From Kaistella jeonii (GTDB lineage Bacteria; Bacteroidota; Bacteroidia; Flavobacteriales; Weeksellaceae), in NCBI RefSeq assembly GCF_000812865.1, contig NZ_JSYL01000003.1:62001-126000 (forward strand): a stretch of 64,000 nt of DNA. The letters are read 5' to 3'. Positions 1-7,935 of this stretch are shown here, piece after piece. A model generated the notes under the pieces. It was not told the origin of the DNA. It saw only the letters and a program-made list of their open reading frames with translations, and ran no database searches. Each line of letters starts with the position of its first letter. Positions within the stretch are counted from its first letter, which is position 1. The position numbers and the translations under genes were made by a program.

Positions 1-463
1 CAATCCAAAGTTAGAACTACTTAAAATCAACGAATTTCTTAACCCAGAAAAGATGGAAGAAGTTATTGATTCTCAGAAATTTAATTATATTTTAGACTGT
101 ATTGATAGTGTTACGCCAAAGGTTACGTTGCTGCTAATGGCGAGAAGGCGAAAAATAAAAGTGGTAAGTTGTATGGGAGCCGGTGGAAAAGTCGATCCTG
201 CGAAAGTGATGGTGCGAGATATCAGCAAAACTTACAATTGTTTTCTGGCAAAACAAGTTCGAAAACGACTGAAAAAAGAGAATATCGATAAAGGAATTCG
301 CTGTGTTTTTTCCAACGAAATTCAAAGTGAAGAAAGTTTAGAAATGACTGATGGCGCGAATTATAAAAGATCTTTCTATGGAACGATCAGTTATATTCCG
401 GCAATTTTCGGGCTTTACGCGGCTGCAGAAGTCATTAATTATATAATTGAAAAAGATGAGTGA
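1..463 (+). CDS. tcdA: tRNA threonylcarbamoyladenosine dehydratase, 3' part
   Basis: This is the C-terminal part of an E1/ThiF-like enzyme that cyclises the N6-threonylcarbamoyl group of tRNA position 37. The frame is open from base 2, so the gene starts upstream of the window; the ATG at 53 is internal. The visible 153 residues carry the family pattern: an Asp-Ser pair after a hydrophobic strand (ILDCIDSVTPK), a MGAGGKVDP loop, a run typical of bacterial TcdA (DISKTYNCFLAKQVRKRLKK) and a FYGTISYIPAIFGLYAA C-terminus. The catalytic N-terminal nucleotide-binding part is outside the window. The next gene overlaps its stop by 8 bases, so the two are probably co-transcribed. Confidence 0.88.
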   Translation, partial: NPKLELLKINEFLNPEKMEEVIDSQKFNYILDCIDSVTPKVTLLLMARRRKIKVVSCMGAGGKVDPAKVMVRDISKTYNCFLAKQVRKRLKKENIDKGIRCVFSNEIQSEESLEMTDGANYKRSFYGTISYIPAIFGLYAAAEVINYIIEKDE

Positions 464-836
464 TCTTAAACTTCCGAAGGAAGAAAAGTTGAAACATAAA
501 AAAGATATTACTTTGCTTTTTGAAAAAGGCAAGTGGAAAACTTGTGACAATTTAAGAATTATCACTCTTAATTTAGATAAAAAACCACAGGAAGATTTCT
601 CTTTTGACCGACAAAAAGTGGGAGTTTCAGTTTCTAAGAGGCATTTTAAAAAAGCAGTTCACCGCAATAGAATTAAAAGATTATTGCGTGAATGCTATCG
701 TTTGAATAAAGAACTATTTGTTGAAAAGTTCGGAACAAATTCGATATCGATGCTTTTTTGGGTTTCTACTCAAAAGCCAGCTCATTTTAAAATTGTAGAA
801 GAAAATTTTTTAAAATTGTGTGAATCAGTGAAATAA
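456..836 (+). CDS. rnpA: Ribonuclease P protein component
   Basis: This is the small basic protein subunit of RNase P, which helps the catalytic RNA cut 5' leaders from tRNA precursors. The 126-residue product is about the usual length. The signature RNR motif lies at residues 70-72 in AVHRNRIKRLLRE, preceded by the GVSVSKR strand. A TTG at 447 would add three residues, but the ATG at 456 is the more natural start and overlaps the upstream tcdA stop by 8 bases. The gene is not next to rpmH here, unlike its position in many bacteria. The family call is secure. Confidence 0.93.
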   Translation: MSDLKLPKEEKLKHKKDITLLFEKGKWKTCDNLRIITLNLDKKPQEDFSFDRQKVGVSVSKRHFKKAVHRNRIKRLLRECYRLNKELFVEKFGTNSISMLFWVSTQKPAHFKIVEENFLKLCESVK

Positions 837-863
837 AATTTCAGAATCAGATCACGGTTTTTG

Positions 864-871
864 TAGATTTG
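864..871 (+). promoter_or_regulatory. Candidate -10 element for the DUF4126 gene
   Basis: TAGATTTG matches the Bacteroidota -10 consensus TAnnTTTG and lies 28 bases before the ATG at 900. I see no clear -33 TTG at the usual distance, so this is a weak-to-moderate call. Confidence 0.4.
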
Positions 872-899
872 GAAAACAATAATTTAAAACTTGTCACAA

Positions 900-1547
900 A
901 TGTTAGATCACATTCCTTATTTACCTTATTTAATAAGCGCTTTTATCGGTATAGGATTAGCTGCAGCAACAGGTTTTAGAGTGTTCTTACCGATGTTTGC
1001 CGTAAGTTTGGCATCGCACATGGGCTGGATTCCACAAAACGAAAACTTTCAATGGTTGTCGGGTTTACCAACACTTATTACAACCGGAATTGCGATGATC
1101 GTTGAGATCTTGGCATATTATATTCCCTTTGTTGACCATCTTTTAGATACCATTTCGATTCCTTTGGCAACGGTTGCAGGTTCGGTAATGTTTGCAAGTC
1201 AATTTGCAGATATTGGAACATTTCCACAATGGGCTTTAGCATTAATTGCGGGCGGAGGAACAGCCGCGGCGATCAGTTCGGGATTTGCAGGAACTCGTGC
1301 CGCATCTACAGCGACAACAGGAGGTTTTGGAAATTCTGTCGTCGCAACCACTGAAACTGCAGGCGCCGGAATTATGTCATTTTTAGCACTAGCTGCACCC
1401 GTAATTGCTTTTATTGCTGCAATTATTTTGATAATCACGGTGTTTGTTTTAGGACGAAAACTTTGGAGAAAATTCAGGAATTTTAATTCTGATAGAAACG
1501 CCAAAACGATCCAGGTAGAATCGATCGATCGGAAACATTTAGAATAA
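900..1547 (+). CDS. DUF4126 family integral membrane protein
   Basis: A 215-residue hydrophobic protein of the DUF4126 family, whose function is not established. The N-terminal helix contains AAATGFRVFLPMFAVSLASHMGW, a conserved start for the family, followed by segments around GIAMIVEILAYYIPFVDHL. A central Gly/Ala/Thr-rich stretch (about residues 115-155) precedes a strong C-terminal transmembrane helix and a basic tail (GRKLWRKFRNF). I count about five membrane segments. A TTG at 891 would add three residues; the ATG at 900 is preferred. It faces a convergent gene across a shared terminator hairpin. Confidence 0.75.
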   Translation: MLDHIPYLPYLISAFIGIGLAAATGFRVFLPMFAVSLASHMGWIPQNENFQWLSGLPTLITTGIAMIVEILAYYIPFVDHLLDTISIPLATVAGSVMFASQFADIGTFPQWALALIAGGGTAAAISSGFAGTRAASTATTGGFGNSVVATTETAGAGIMSFLALAAPVIAFIAAIILIITVFVLGRKLWRKFRNFNSDRNAKTIQVESIDRKHLE

Positions 1548-1550
1548 ACA

Positions 1551-1580
1551 AAAAACGCTCATTAACGAGCGTTTTTTTTA
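1551..1580. terminator. Bidirectional intrinsic terminator
   Basis: A hairpin with arms AAAAACGCTC and GAGCGTTTTT around the loop ATTAAC is followed by a T run on the plus strand and by the mirrored run on the minus strand. It sits between two convergent genes and can serve both. Confidence 0.8.
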
Positions 1581-3218
1581 TGGATTTTTTCGAAGTTCTT
1601 TGATCTCCTGAATTTTCTCTTTGAATAGATCTTCTTTGTGTGGATGTTTCGTCGCTAAAGTTTCGTACGCTTTAATTGCTTTTGCATAGAGTTTTTGATC
1701 TACGTAAAGATTGGCTAAAGTTTCCGTCATTAAATGTGAAATATTCGTTCCTTTTTCTTTCACGACAAAATCAGATTCTTCCTTCAGTTTAGAAATTTTC
1801 GGTTCTTTTTCAATGAATTTTTCAATGACTGTATTCTTAACTTCAACTTTAGAAATAACTGATTTTTCTTCGATAATTTCTTCTTCTCGGTCAATTTTCA
1901 ACCAGGTTTGCCACGTATTAATGAAATTGGTAACATTACTGCTTTCGGTGATCGGTTCCGTTTCTTCAACTTTCTGAATTGCTTCCTCCGCTTTTTCCAG
2001 TTTTGGAGACTCGATCGGTGAAACTTTTTGCGTTAAAAAGGAAACATTTAAAACCGGTCTTTCTTCTAATTGCTTAAATTCAATTTTTGGTTCAGAAAGT
2101 TCTTTATCATCAATACTATTTTTGATGATAACAGATTGCTCTTCTGTTTTTACCTCAGGTTTTTTATCAATTAAAGAATATGGAGTATTGCCCGAAAACT
2201 GCATTGGTTTCCACGCAGATTTTTCTATTGCAACACGTTTCTCCTTGATTTCTTCTTTTACTGAAGGTTTTTCTTCCGATATCTCTTCATTCTGAGTTTT
2301 TGTTTCCAAAATAACTTCCAGTAATTTTTCCGGAGCAATTTCATTTTTGACAGGAGCCACTTCTAATTTTTGATTTTCAGAGAAATTAAGGTCATGATTG
2401 TGAACCGGTTCAATCTCTAAGACCTTATCTTTTTTTGAAGCTTTCACTTTTGCTTCCACTTCAGCAATTAAACGCTGCATTTCTAAATCCTGTTTGCTCA
2501 GTTGTGGTTTTGGAGCGACATAATTCTCTTCAGTATTGTTGGACTTTATTTTAACATCAGGAAGGAATTCTTCCAAACCATGAAAACTTATTGTAGACAG
2601 ATCTTCAACTACAGGTTTTTCCTTAGAAATTGCAAGTTCATTAATGATGGTTTCAGGTGTGAAACTTTCTGCATCTGCCATTTCCGTAAATTCAGGTTTA
2701 TCTATGGGATTTGAAATGTTTTTTTCTTCCTCCTTAATAATGCTTTGAGTCACTATTTTTCCAGATTCTAAAGTAGATTGAATATCAATTTTTTCGTTTT
2801 CTCTTTCCAGAAAATCTTCTTCGCCTTCAAATAAAATTCGGTTTAAATTGCCTTCAACAAAAACAGGTTTTGCGGTTGGTTTTTCAACAATAATTACCTC
2901 ATTATAGATTTTTGGTTCAGGAAGTTCTTCGACAGATCTTGTCTCAACTGGTGGTTTCTCTGTATGATCTGGCGCCGAAATTACATCTGTTTTTTTATTG
3001 ATCAGCTGATAAAGAATTTTTTTATCAGTGGTGTATGCTGCGGTTAGCGAAAGTTCTTTTTGATAATTTTCAGTATCAAATTTGTGGGTTCCAAACAAGT
3101 GTATTGCTCTGATATTCTGCAAATAAGGATGTTGCTTTATCTCAGAATTTAGCAGATCTAAATCTTGATTTTGGATGATTTCGTGGTTCTTTATTAATTC
3201 TAAAATTCTTGCGTTCAT
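1578..3218 (-). CDS. Hypothetical protein with long acidic linker and TPR-like C-terminus
   Basis: A 546-residue protein of unknown function. Residues 1-80 form a conserved-looking helical head (NARILELIKN, HPYLQNIRAIHLFGTHKFD). About residues 85-470 are a low-complexity linker very rich in Glu, Lys, Val and Ile, probably disordered. The last 50 residues (LYVDQKLYAKAIKAYETLATKHPHKEDLF) form one clear tetratricopeptide repeat. There is no signal peptide or membrane helix, so it is probably cytoplasmic. It starts one base before the stop of lptE and is last in the sigma-54 activator / lptE operon, which suggests co-expression with envelope genes. The linker is probably too variable for alignment to help. 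Confidence 0.6.
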   Translation of the reverse strand: MNARILELIKNHEIIQNQDLDLLNSEIKQHPYLQNIRAIHLFGTHKFDTENYQKELSLTAAYTTDKKILYQLINKKTDVISAPDHTEKPPVETRSVEELPEPKIYNEVIIVEKPTAKPVFVEGNLNRILFEGEEDFLERENEKIDIQSTLESGKIVTQSIIKEEEKNISNPIDKPEFTEMADAESFTPETIINELAISKEKPVVEDLSTISFHGLEEFLPDVKIKSNNTEENYVAPKPQLSKQDLEMQRLIAEVEAKVKASKKDKVLEIEPVHNHDLNFSENQKLEVAPVKNEIAPEKLLEVILETKTQNEEISEEKPSVKEEIKEKRVAIEKSAWKPMQFSGNTPYSLIDKKPEVKTEEQSVIIKNSIDDKELSEPKIEFKQLEERPVLNVSFLTQKVSPIESPKLEKAEEAIQKVEETEPITESSNVTNFINTWQTWLKIDREEEIIEEKSVISKVEVKNTVIEKFIEKEPKISKLKEESDFVVKEKGTNISHLMTETLANLYVDQKLYAKAIKAYETLATKHPHKEDLFKEKIQEIKELRKNP

Positions 3219-3219
3219 T

Positions 3220-3735
3220 TTACCAGTTGGCTACAATATCATTAAAAATTTTATTGATGATTCTCTCGTTCACCACTTTCACCTGCGAAGTTTCGATGGT
3301 GTTAATATCCAGATCGCTGCTGAAAACGGCTTCATCAGAATATGTTCTGTCGAAACTTTTATTAGGCTCGATCTTATTTTCGTAATGTACTTTCACAGTG
3401 ATCGTTAATTTATTTTGGGCAGCCTGAATATTTCCTCCCGGAGCATTTACGGCGGTGGAAATCGTGGTCGGCGTAATCGTATAATCTGTAATTTCACCTT
3501 CGATTAAAATATCGGGTTTCTCTGTAGCTCCTTTTAAAGTCGTACGTTGCAGAAATCTGTTCTGAATATCCGTAGAAAATTGTTGCGCTAAATTCGGGTT
3601 CATTAAAGCAGAATTATTCGGAAATTCTTTTATTTGAATCGTCTTTGTTTCCGGGCTCAGTGATGATCCGGTAAATGAATAGCAAGAATTTAATAAAAAT
3701 AACGCAAGAATTGTAAAAGCAAAAAGTCTTTTCAT
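3220..3735 (-). CDS. lptE: LPS assembly lipoprotein LptE-like
   Basis: A 171-residue outer-membrane lipoprotein. A hydrophobic signal peptide ends in the lipobox LLNSC (Cys18), and the mature part starts YSFTGSSLSPETKTIQIKEF, which is typical of Bacteroidota LptE. LptE plugs the LptD barrel that inserts lipopolysaccharide in the outer leaflet. The body alternates strands (IEGEITDYTITPT, LTITVKVHYEN), as in the LptE fold, and ends with a C-terminal helix. It lies between a membrane protein and the TPR-like gene, with only one-base gaps, so it is co-transcribed. lptD is not in this window. Confidence 0.82.
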   Translation of the reverse strand: MKRLFAFTILALFLLNSCYSFTGSSLSPETKTIQIKEFPNNSALMNPNLAQQFSTDIQNRFLQRTTLKGATEKPDILIEGEITDYTITPTTISTAVNAPGGNIQAAQNKLTITVKVHYENKIEPNKSFDRTYSDEAVFSSDLDINTIETSQVKVVNERIINKIFNDIVANW

Positions 3736-3736
3736 T

Positions 3737-4429
3737 TTAAATTTGTTCTGAACCTATTTCTTTAATTTCGTCATAGGTGATTTGATTGATCGCATCTTCG
3801 TACGCCAAAAATTGAGTCACATAATTATACGGCAATGTGAGGAAAATACCAATTCCACAAAGAATAATACCGAGCTGACTCAGAAAACTCACGACGATCA
3901 CAAAAAGAAGAATATTCCAGCCGATTCCGGTGGTCATTTCTTTTGACATGTTCCACGCCGTTTTAAGATCTTTTACTCTCGCTACAGAAATAAGTGCAGG
4001 AATATAAAATCCTTTTATCAGAAAGTAAAAAAGAAATACCAATAAACCGATCATATAGATCGGAATTAAAAAGCCCAGAGAACTGAATGAATCTCCTAAT
4101 TGGCTCCCAAAAACACTGACAATAATAATCGGAATTTCTAAAACGAGTATTGCACCGATAATGATCAACTGTAAAATAAAATAGGGCATAAAATCGTCGA
4201 AATTAAAAATTTCCGAGGCTTCTGCAGGTTCGCCTTTGAACACTTTACGGCTAAATTTATAAAAATTACCCAATGCCATCAAACCGCAAAAAGGAATGAT
4301 CGACATGATAATGGTGAATAAAAAGCCAACGAAGAATTTTCCGAAGTCTTTCTTTAAAATTTCAAAGCCCTGACTGAGGTACTGGCTAAATTTAAAGTCG
4401 ATTGGTTTTAGGTTTAGTTTTGTTTCCAT
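3737..4429 (-). CDS. Integral membrane protein of unknown function
   Basis: A 230-residue protein with about five hydrophobic segments, including FFVGFLFTIIMSIIPFCGLMAL, ILQLIIIGAILVLEIPIIIV, YMIGLLVFLFYFLIKGFYIPAL and a final pair around NILLFVIVVSFL and IILCGIGIFLTLPYNYVTQFLAYE. The C-terminal pattern (segment, LPYNYVTQFLAYEDA) is often seen in membrane proteins of the glycerophosphodiester-phosphodiesterase membrane-domain or DUF975 type, but I cannot assign it firmly. It has one-base spacing with both neighbours, the sigma-54 activator upstream and lptE downstream, and is therefore in the same transcript. Confidence 0.6.
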   Translation of the reverse strand: METKLNLKPIDFKFSQYLSQGFEILKKDFGKFFVGFLFTIIMSIIPFCGLMALGNFYKFSRKVFKGEPAEASEIFNFDDFMPYFILQLIIIGAILVLEIPIIIVSVFGSQLGDSFSSLGFLIPIYMIGLLVFLFYFLIKGFYIPALISVARVKDLKTAWNMSKEMTTGIGWNILLFVIVVSFLSQLGIILCGIGIFLTLPYNYVTQFLAYEDAINQITYDEIKEIGSEQI

Positions 4430-4430
4430 G

Positions 4431-5699
4431 TTAGTCTTCTAAGTTATATTGTTTTATTTTTCTGTACAGTGTTCTTTGCGAAATACCAAGTTCATCGGCG
4501 GCTTTATTTCTTCTGCCTTTGTGTTTGTCTAATGCTTTCACAATCAATTCTCTTTCGTTGTTTTGAAGCGATAAAGAATCAGGTTTTGTTTCCTCAATTT
4601 CAATATCTTCTACATCTTCATACTCCTCATTTTGATTAGAAATGATGGTCGAGTTTTGATTTCCATTTTCAAAAAACAGCAAAGAATTGGCATTTTGATT
4701 TTGAGCTTCTGGCGTGAAAACTCTGTTGATGAGATTTTTTTCCTGATTACTGAAATCGCTATTTTCCCGGTTTTTTATGAGTTCCGAAGTTAAGGATTTT
4801 AAATCATTAAGGTCATTTCTCATGTCGAAGAGGATTTTGTACATAATGTCTCTCTCAGAATTAAATTCATTTGAAGAAATGCCGCCTCCTTTTTTGATAA
4901 CCGCCGGAAGTTGCGACTGCATAGGAATGTATTCACTTAATTTTGTAGAATTTACCATTCGTTCCTGTTCAACCACGGTCATTTGCTCTACTAAATTTCG
5001 TAACTGACGAATATTTCCGGGGAAAGGATAATTTTCTAAATAATTGACGGCATCTTGGGTAAGAACCAATTCTGGCATTCTGTATTTTTCAGCAAAATCG
5101 ATTGCAAATTTTCTAAAAAGCAAGTGAATATCACCTTTTCGCTCTCTTAAAGTAGGCATGTCAATTTGCACGGTGTTCAAACGGTAATATAGATCTTCGC
5201 GAAATCTTCCATCATTAATCGCATTCAACATATTGACATTTGTTGCTGCAACGATTCTCACATTTGTTTTTTGAATTTGAGAAGAACCTACTTTCATAAA
5301 CTCGCCACTTTCTAAAACACGAAGCAAACGAACCTGCGTTTGTACAGGCAATTCACCAACTTCATCTAAAAATATAGTTCCACCATCTGCAACTTCAAAA
5401 TACCCTTTTCTGGTAGAAGTTGCGCCTGTAAATGCGCCTTTTTCATGGCCAAAAAGTTCGGAATCAATTGTTCCTTCTGGGATTGCGCCACAGTTTACGA
5501 CGATGTAAGGTTGATGTTTTCTGCGGGATTCTGCGTGGATTATTTTAGGAATAAATTCTTTTCCAACACCACTTTCGCCCATTACCAAAACAGAGATATC
5601 GGTTGGTGCAACCTGAATTGCTTTTTGCAGCGCACGATTAAGCACCGGATAATTTCCGATAATGCCGAAACGTGTTTTTATAGATTGTAAGTCTGTCAT
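4431..5699 (-). CDS. Sigma-54-dependent transcriptional activator (AAA+ and Fis-type HTH)
   Basis: A 422-residue enhancer-binding protein that uses ATP hydrolysis to open sigma-54 promoters. There is no receiver or other sensory domain at the N-terminus: the AAA+ core begins almost at once. Walker A is GESGVGKE at residues 41-48, the sigma-54 contact loop GAFTGA at 88-93, Walker B GGTIFLDEV at 106-114, and the R-finger region RFREDLYYRLNTV follows. After a roughly 120-residue linker rich in Asn, Glu and Asp, the C-terminus (KHKGRRNKAADELGISQRTLYRKIKQY) is a Fis-type helix-turn-helix. It heads the operon with lptE. The absence of a sensory domain means its activity must be set by another protein or by its level. 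Confidence 0.9.
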   Translation of the reverse strand: MTDLQSIKTRFGIIGNYPVLNRALQKAIQVAPTDISVLVMGESGVGKEFIPKIIHAESRRKHQPYIVVNCGAIPEGTIDSELFGHEKGAFTGATSTRKGYFEVADGGTIFLDEVGELPVQTQVRLLRVLESGEFMKVGSSQIQKTNVRIVAATNVNMLNAINDGRFREDLYYRLNTVQIDMPTLRERKGDIHLLFRKFAIDFAEKYRMPELVLTQDAVNYLENYPFPGNIRQLRNLVEQMTVVEQERMVNSTKLSEYIPMQSQLPAVIKKGGGISSNEFNSERDIMYKILFDMRNDLNDLKSLTSELIKNRENSDFSNQEKNLINRVFTPEAQNQNANSLLFFENGNQNSTIISNQNEEYEDVEDIEIEETKPDSLSLQNNERELIVKALDKHKGRRNKAADELGISQRTLYRKIKQYNLED

Positions 5700-5731
5700 T
5701 TTTTTTATTTTTAGATTAGTAAGAATAAAAT

Positions 5732-6529
5732 TTACAGTTGTTCAATTTGTGTTCTGTAAACTTTGTTGAAATGATGGGTGTAACCGTCTGTCATGTTTTT
5801 ACCCTCATCATAGCTTTTTAAAGCTAATTTTTTTAAATCTAAATAATCCTTATTTCTAATCTTTGCAACTTTGCTTTTATAATATATATTTTCAGCAAAA
5901 TTATTATACTTACTTTGTTTTTCGAAATTTTCTAAAGCTTTATCATATTTTCCTAGTTCAAAATAGGTTACGCCAAGCTGGTAATAATCGTAGAAACCAA
6001 CATTGTGGTCTTCCTTCACCAATTGTTTTTCGAATATAGAAATTGCTTTTTCTTTTTGTCCTAAAGCCGAATAGCAAATTGCTTTTGCAATGTGTAATTC
6101 GTAGTCGCCATTTGCAGAATAACCAAGATAACCAGTTGGATAAATTTTTTCTAAAGCTTCAATATCAGAAATCGCTCCTTTGTAATCTCGCAGAAACTGA
6201 AATTTGCACCAACCCCGATATCCAAGATGCGTTTTTGGATCTAATTCAACTGCTTTGTCAATGAGCTTCTTCCATGTGACAAAATCTCCTCTTTTTAAAT
6301 ACGGAACTGATTTTTCCATATAAGCATCGGCGAAAGTTGGGCATAACGCAATTGCTTTATCAAAGTTTTCTTGCGACTTTTTGGATCCTTGCGAACCAGA
6401 ATTGTTATAAATCTCGCACGCTTTTTTGCAGTTTTCTCCTTCGATTGCATTACAGTTGACCTGTGCCTGCAAATTAGTGTAGATAACTAGTATAAAAAGG
6501 CTAAGGAAGTATTTCGGAAACTTTTCCAT
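5732..6529 (-). CDS. Secreted tetratricopeptide-repeat protein
   Basis: A 265-residue exported protein. The N-terminus MEKFPKYFLSLFILVIYTNLQAQ is a signal peptide with likely cleavage after AQ. The mature part has Cys residues near its start (VNCNAIEGENCKKAC) and then a series of TPR-like helical pairs: NFDKAIALCPTFADAYMEKS, LIDKAVELDPKTHLGYRGWC, AICYSALGQKEKAISIFEKQ and YQLGVTYFELGKYDKALENFEK. Such repeats bind other proteins. A TTG at 6535 would add two residues, but ATG at 6529 is preferred. Its start lies inside the upstream lipoprotein gene (29-base overlap), so the genes are translationally linked. The partner is unknown. Confidence 0.72.
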   Translation of the reverse strand: MEKFPKYFLSLFILVIYTNLQAQVNCNAIEGENCKKACEIYNNSGSQGSKKSQENFDKAIALCPTFADAYMEKSVPYLKRGDFVTWKKLIDKAVELDPKTHLGYRGWCKFQFLRDYKGAISDIEALEKIYPTGYLGYSANGDYELHIAKAICYSALGQKEKAISIFEKQLVKEDHNVGFYDYYQLGVTYFELGKYDKALENFEKQSKYNNFAENIYYKSKVAKIRNKDYLDLKKLALKSYDEGKNMTDGYTHHFNKVYRTQIEQL

Positions 6530-7010
6530 TCTCAATTTTAAAGGTTAAGTATTGGTAATAATCTAATTTTCTGCCTTCATATTCTTTAGGAATCCAACCG
6601 TCTAGGTTTTCAGTGAATTTTAAGAGCTGATCACCGAACTTTTTGTCAAAAGCAAATTTTTGATAGTTTTCATTCATCTGCTGAACTCTAAACATTCCAG
6701 TTTTTCCCTCGCAATTAACGATAAAACGAATCGTAATATAACCATTTTCGTTACGATCGTCTTGTAAATTAAGTGCTGCTAATTTTCTTTCAATTTCAAT
6801 TTTTTCGCCTTTATACTGAAAACCTTTTAAGTCATTGTAATATTGAAAGGTAAAATCATCTGACAAACATCTTTTAAAATTTGAACGATCAGTGTCTTCA
6901 TTAAAAGCAATGTCTCCAACGTTTGCTGCATATTTGGATAGAGCATTTTTCTCTGACTGACAATTTGCAAGTAGAGGAATCATGAATAAGATGAGCAGTA
7001 AATTCCTCAT
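6501..7010 (-). CDS. Lipoprotein with TonB-C-terminal-like fold
   Basis: A 169-residue lipoprotein of unknown function. The signal peptide MRNLLLILFMIPLLANC ends in a lipobox with Cys17. The C-terminal half has the strand pattern of TonB C-terminal domains: ENGYITIRFIVNCEGKTGMFRVQQMNEN followed by LLKFTENLDGWIPKEYEGRKLDYYQYLTFKIENGKV. It has no inner-membrane anchor, so it is not a classical energy transducer. It overlaps the fic stop by 4 bases (ATGA) and the downstream TPR gene by 29 bases, so the three form one unit. It resembles the secreted proteins at 9474-12715 in fold but is more distant. Confidence 0.6.
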   Translation of the reverse strand: MRNLLLILFMIPLLANCQSEKNALSKYAANVGDIAFNEDTDRSNFKRCLSDDFTFQYYNDLKGFQYKGEKIEIERKLAALNLQDDRNENGYITIRFIVNCEGKTGMFRVQQMNENYQKFAFDKKFGDQLLKFTENLDGWIPKEYEGRKLDYYQYLTFKIENGKVSEILP

Positions 7011-7786
7011 TTAGTATTTAAAGATTTTGGCAGCATTAAAAGGAAATTTAATGAATTATTAAAATTTAAGTTTTCGTAGTCTAATCCTAATTTTCTAATA
7101 TTTTGGTAATAATTCTGATGATTTTGATAGTACATTTTCTCACTCTGTAAAAACCAGGCTTTCGCACCTAACTTCTGTGAAATAAACCATTTCTCTAGAA
7201 GTCGCGCTAATCTTCCGTTGCCATCATTCATCGGATGAATTTTGACAAAAGCCAAATGAAGTAGTGACGCGTAAAAAAAAACTTCTTCGATCTCTAAATT
7301 TTCTGTAAGCAAAACATTTAATTCTATGAAAAATTGTTCCATTTCATTTTCAACTTCAAAAGGGGAAGTTGCAACGTATTCAATTTGTCCCTGATCTGTT
7401 AAAACATACATTTTCGTTTTTCGGTAGACTCCTTGAAGATATGGTTTTAAAATATTTTCGGTCAAAATTTGGTGTGCGATCAGTAAATTTTCTTGGGATA
7501 AATTATTTTCTTTTGCACAAGTATATGCTTTATATAAGTCATCAATTTTTTTAGTGTAATCTGGCTTAAATTCAATCCCCAGATTTTTATGTTTTATATA
7601 ACTGTCTAAATCAATTTCTACACCCTCGATTTTACTTGAGTAAACAGAAGAAACGGAGGTGTAAAAGCTAAAGTTTTCTGTAGAAATTTCTGCGTCTTTT
7701 AATAAACTAAATCTATCGAAACCACCTTTTGTTTCCAGAAGGTACTCGGGAAACAGTTCAGATTTTATGGTTTTGAAGTTGATCAT
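7007..7786 (-). CDS. Fic family protein (probable AMPylase) with inhibitory motif
   Basis: A 259-residue Fic-domain protein. The catalytic loop is HPMNDGNGRLAR at residues 184-195, matching HPFx(D/E)GNGRxxR except Met for Phe; the His, Asp, Gly-Asn-Gly and both Arg are kept, so it should transfer AMP or a related group from a nucleotide to a protein hydroxyl. The N-terminal helix holds SSKIEG at residues 50-55, a fit to the inhibitory S/TxxxE(G/N) motif; its position before the Fic core makes it a class II, self-inhibited Fic protein. It has no signal peptide and should act in the cytoplasm. It is first in a three-gene unit with a lipoprotein and a TPR protein. Target unknown. Confidence 0.88.
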   Translation of the reverse strand: MINFKTIKSELFPEYLLETKGGFDRFSLLKDAEISTENFSFYTSVSSVYSSKIEGVEIDLDSYIKHKNLGIEFKPDYTKKIDDLYKAYTCAKENNLSQENLLIAHQILTENILKPYLQGVYRKTKMYVLTDQGQIEYVATSPFEVENEMEQFFIELNVLLTENLEIEEVFFYASLLHLAFVKIHPMNDGNGRLARLLEKWFISQKLGAKAWFLQSEKMYYQNHQNYYQNIRKLGLDYENLNFNNSLNFLLMLPKSLNTK

Positions 7787-7800
7787 TCTAAATTTTCTAT

Positions 7801-7808
7801 CAAAAATA
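7801..7808 (-). promoter_or_regulatory. Candidate -10 element for the fic operon
   Basis: On the minus strand this reads TATTTTTG, a match to TAnnTTTG, 15 bases upstream of the fic start codon. No convincing -33 TTG was seen. Confidence 0.4.
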
Positions 7809-7810
7809 CT

Positions 7811-7926
7811 TTTGTTTATCGCTCACATTGCAGCCCGACTTGAACGGGGCTCTTTTTTATTGTTGTCTGAGCGGAGTCGAAGACAATAATAAAAAAAGCG
7901 GGAGTGGAAGGCGGAATTGTCTGCCC
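7811..7926. repeat. Palindromic intergenic element with long imperfect hairpin
   Basis: The core is an imperfect stem of about 20 pairs: an arm reading GCTCTTTTTTATTGTTGTCT (7849-7868) faces AGACAATAATAAAAAAAGC (7881-7899), around the loop GAGCGGAGTCGA. The left flank is a G/C-rich short hairpin (AGCCCG...CGGGGCT) and the right flank is GGGAGTGGAAGGCGG. From memory, very similar words recur between genes in other Flavobacteriia, so I read this as a dispersed palindromic repeat and not a simple terminator: both neighbours are on the minus strand, while the left hairpin plus T run is oriented for the plus strand. Only one copy is in the window. Confidence 0.55.
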
Positions 7927-7935
7927 AAAAAAATT

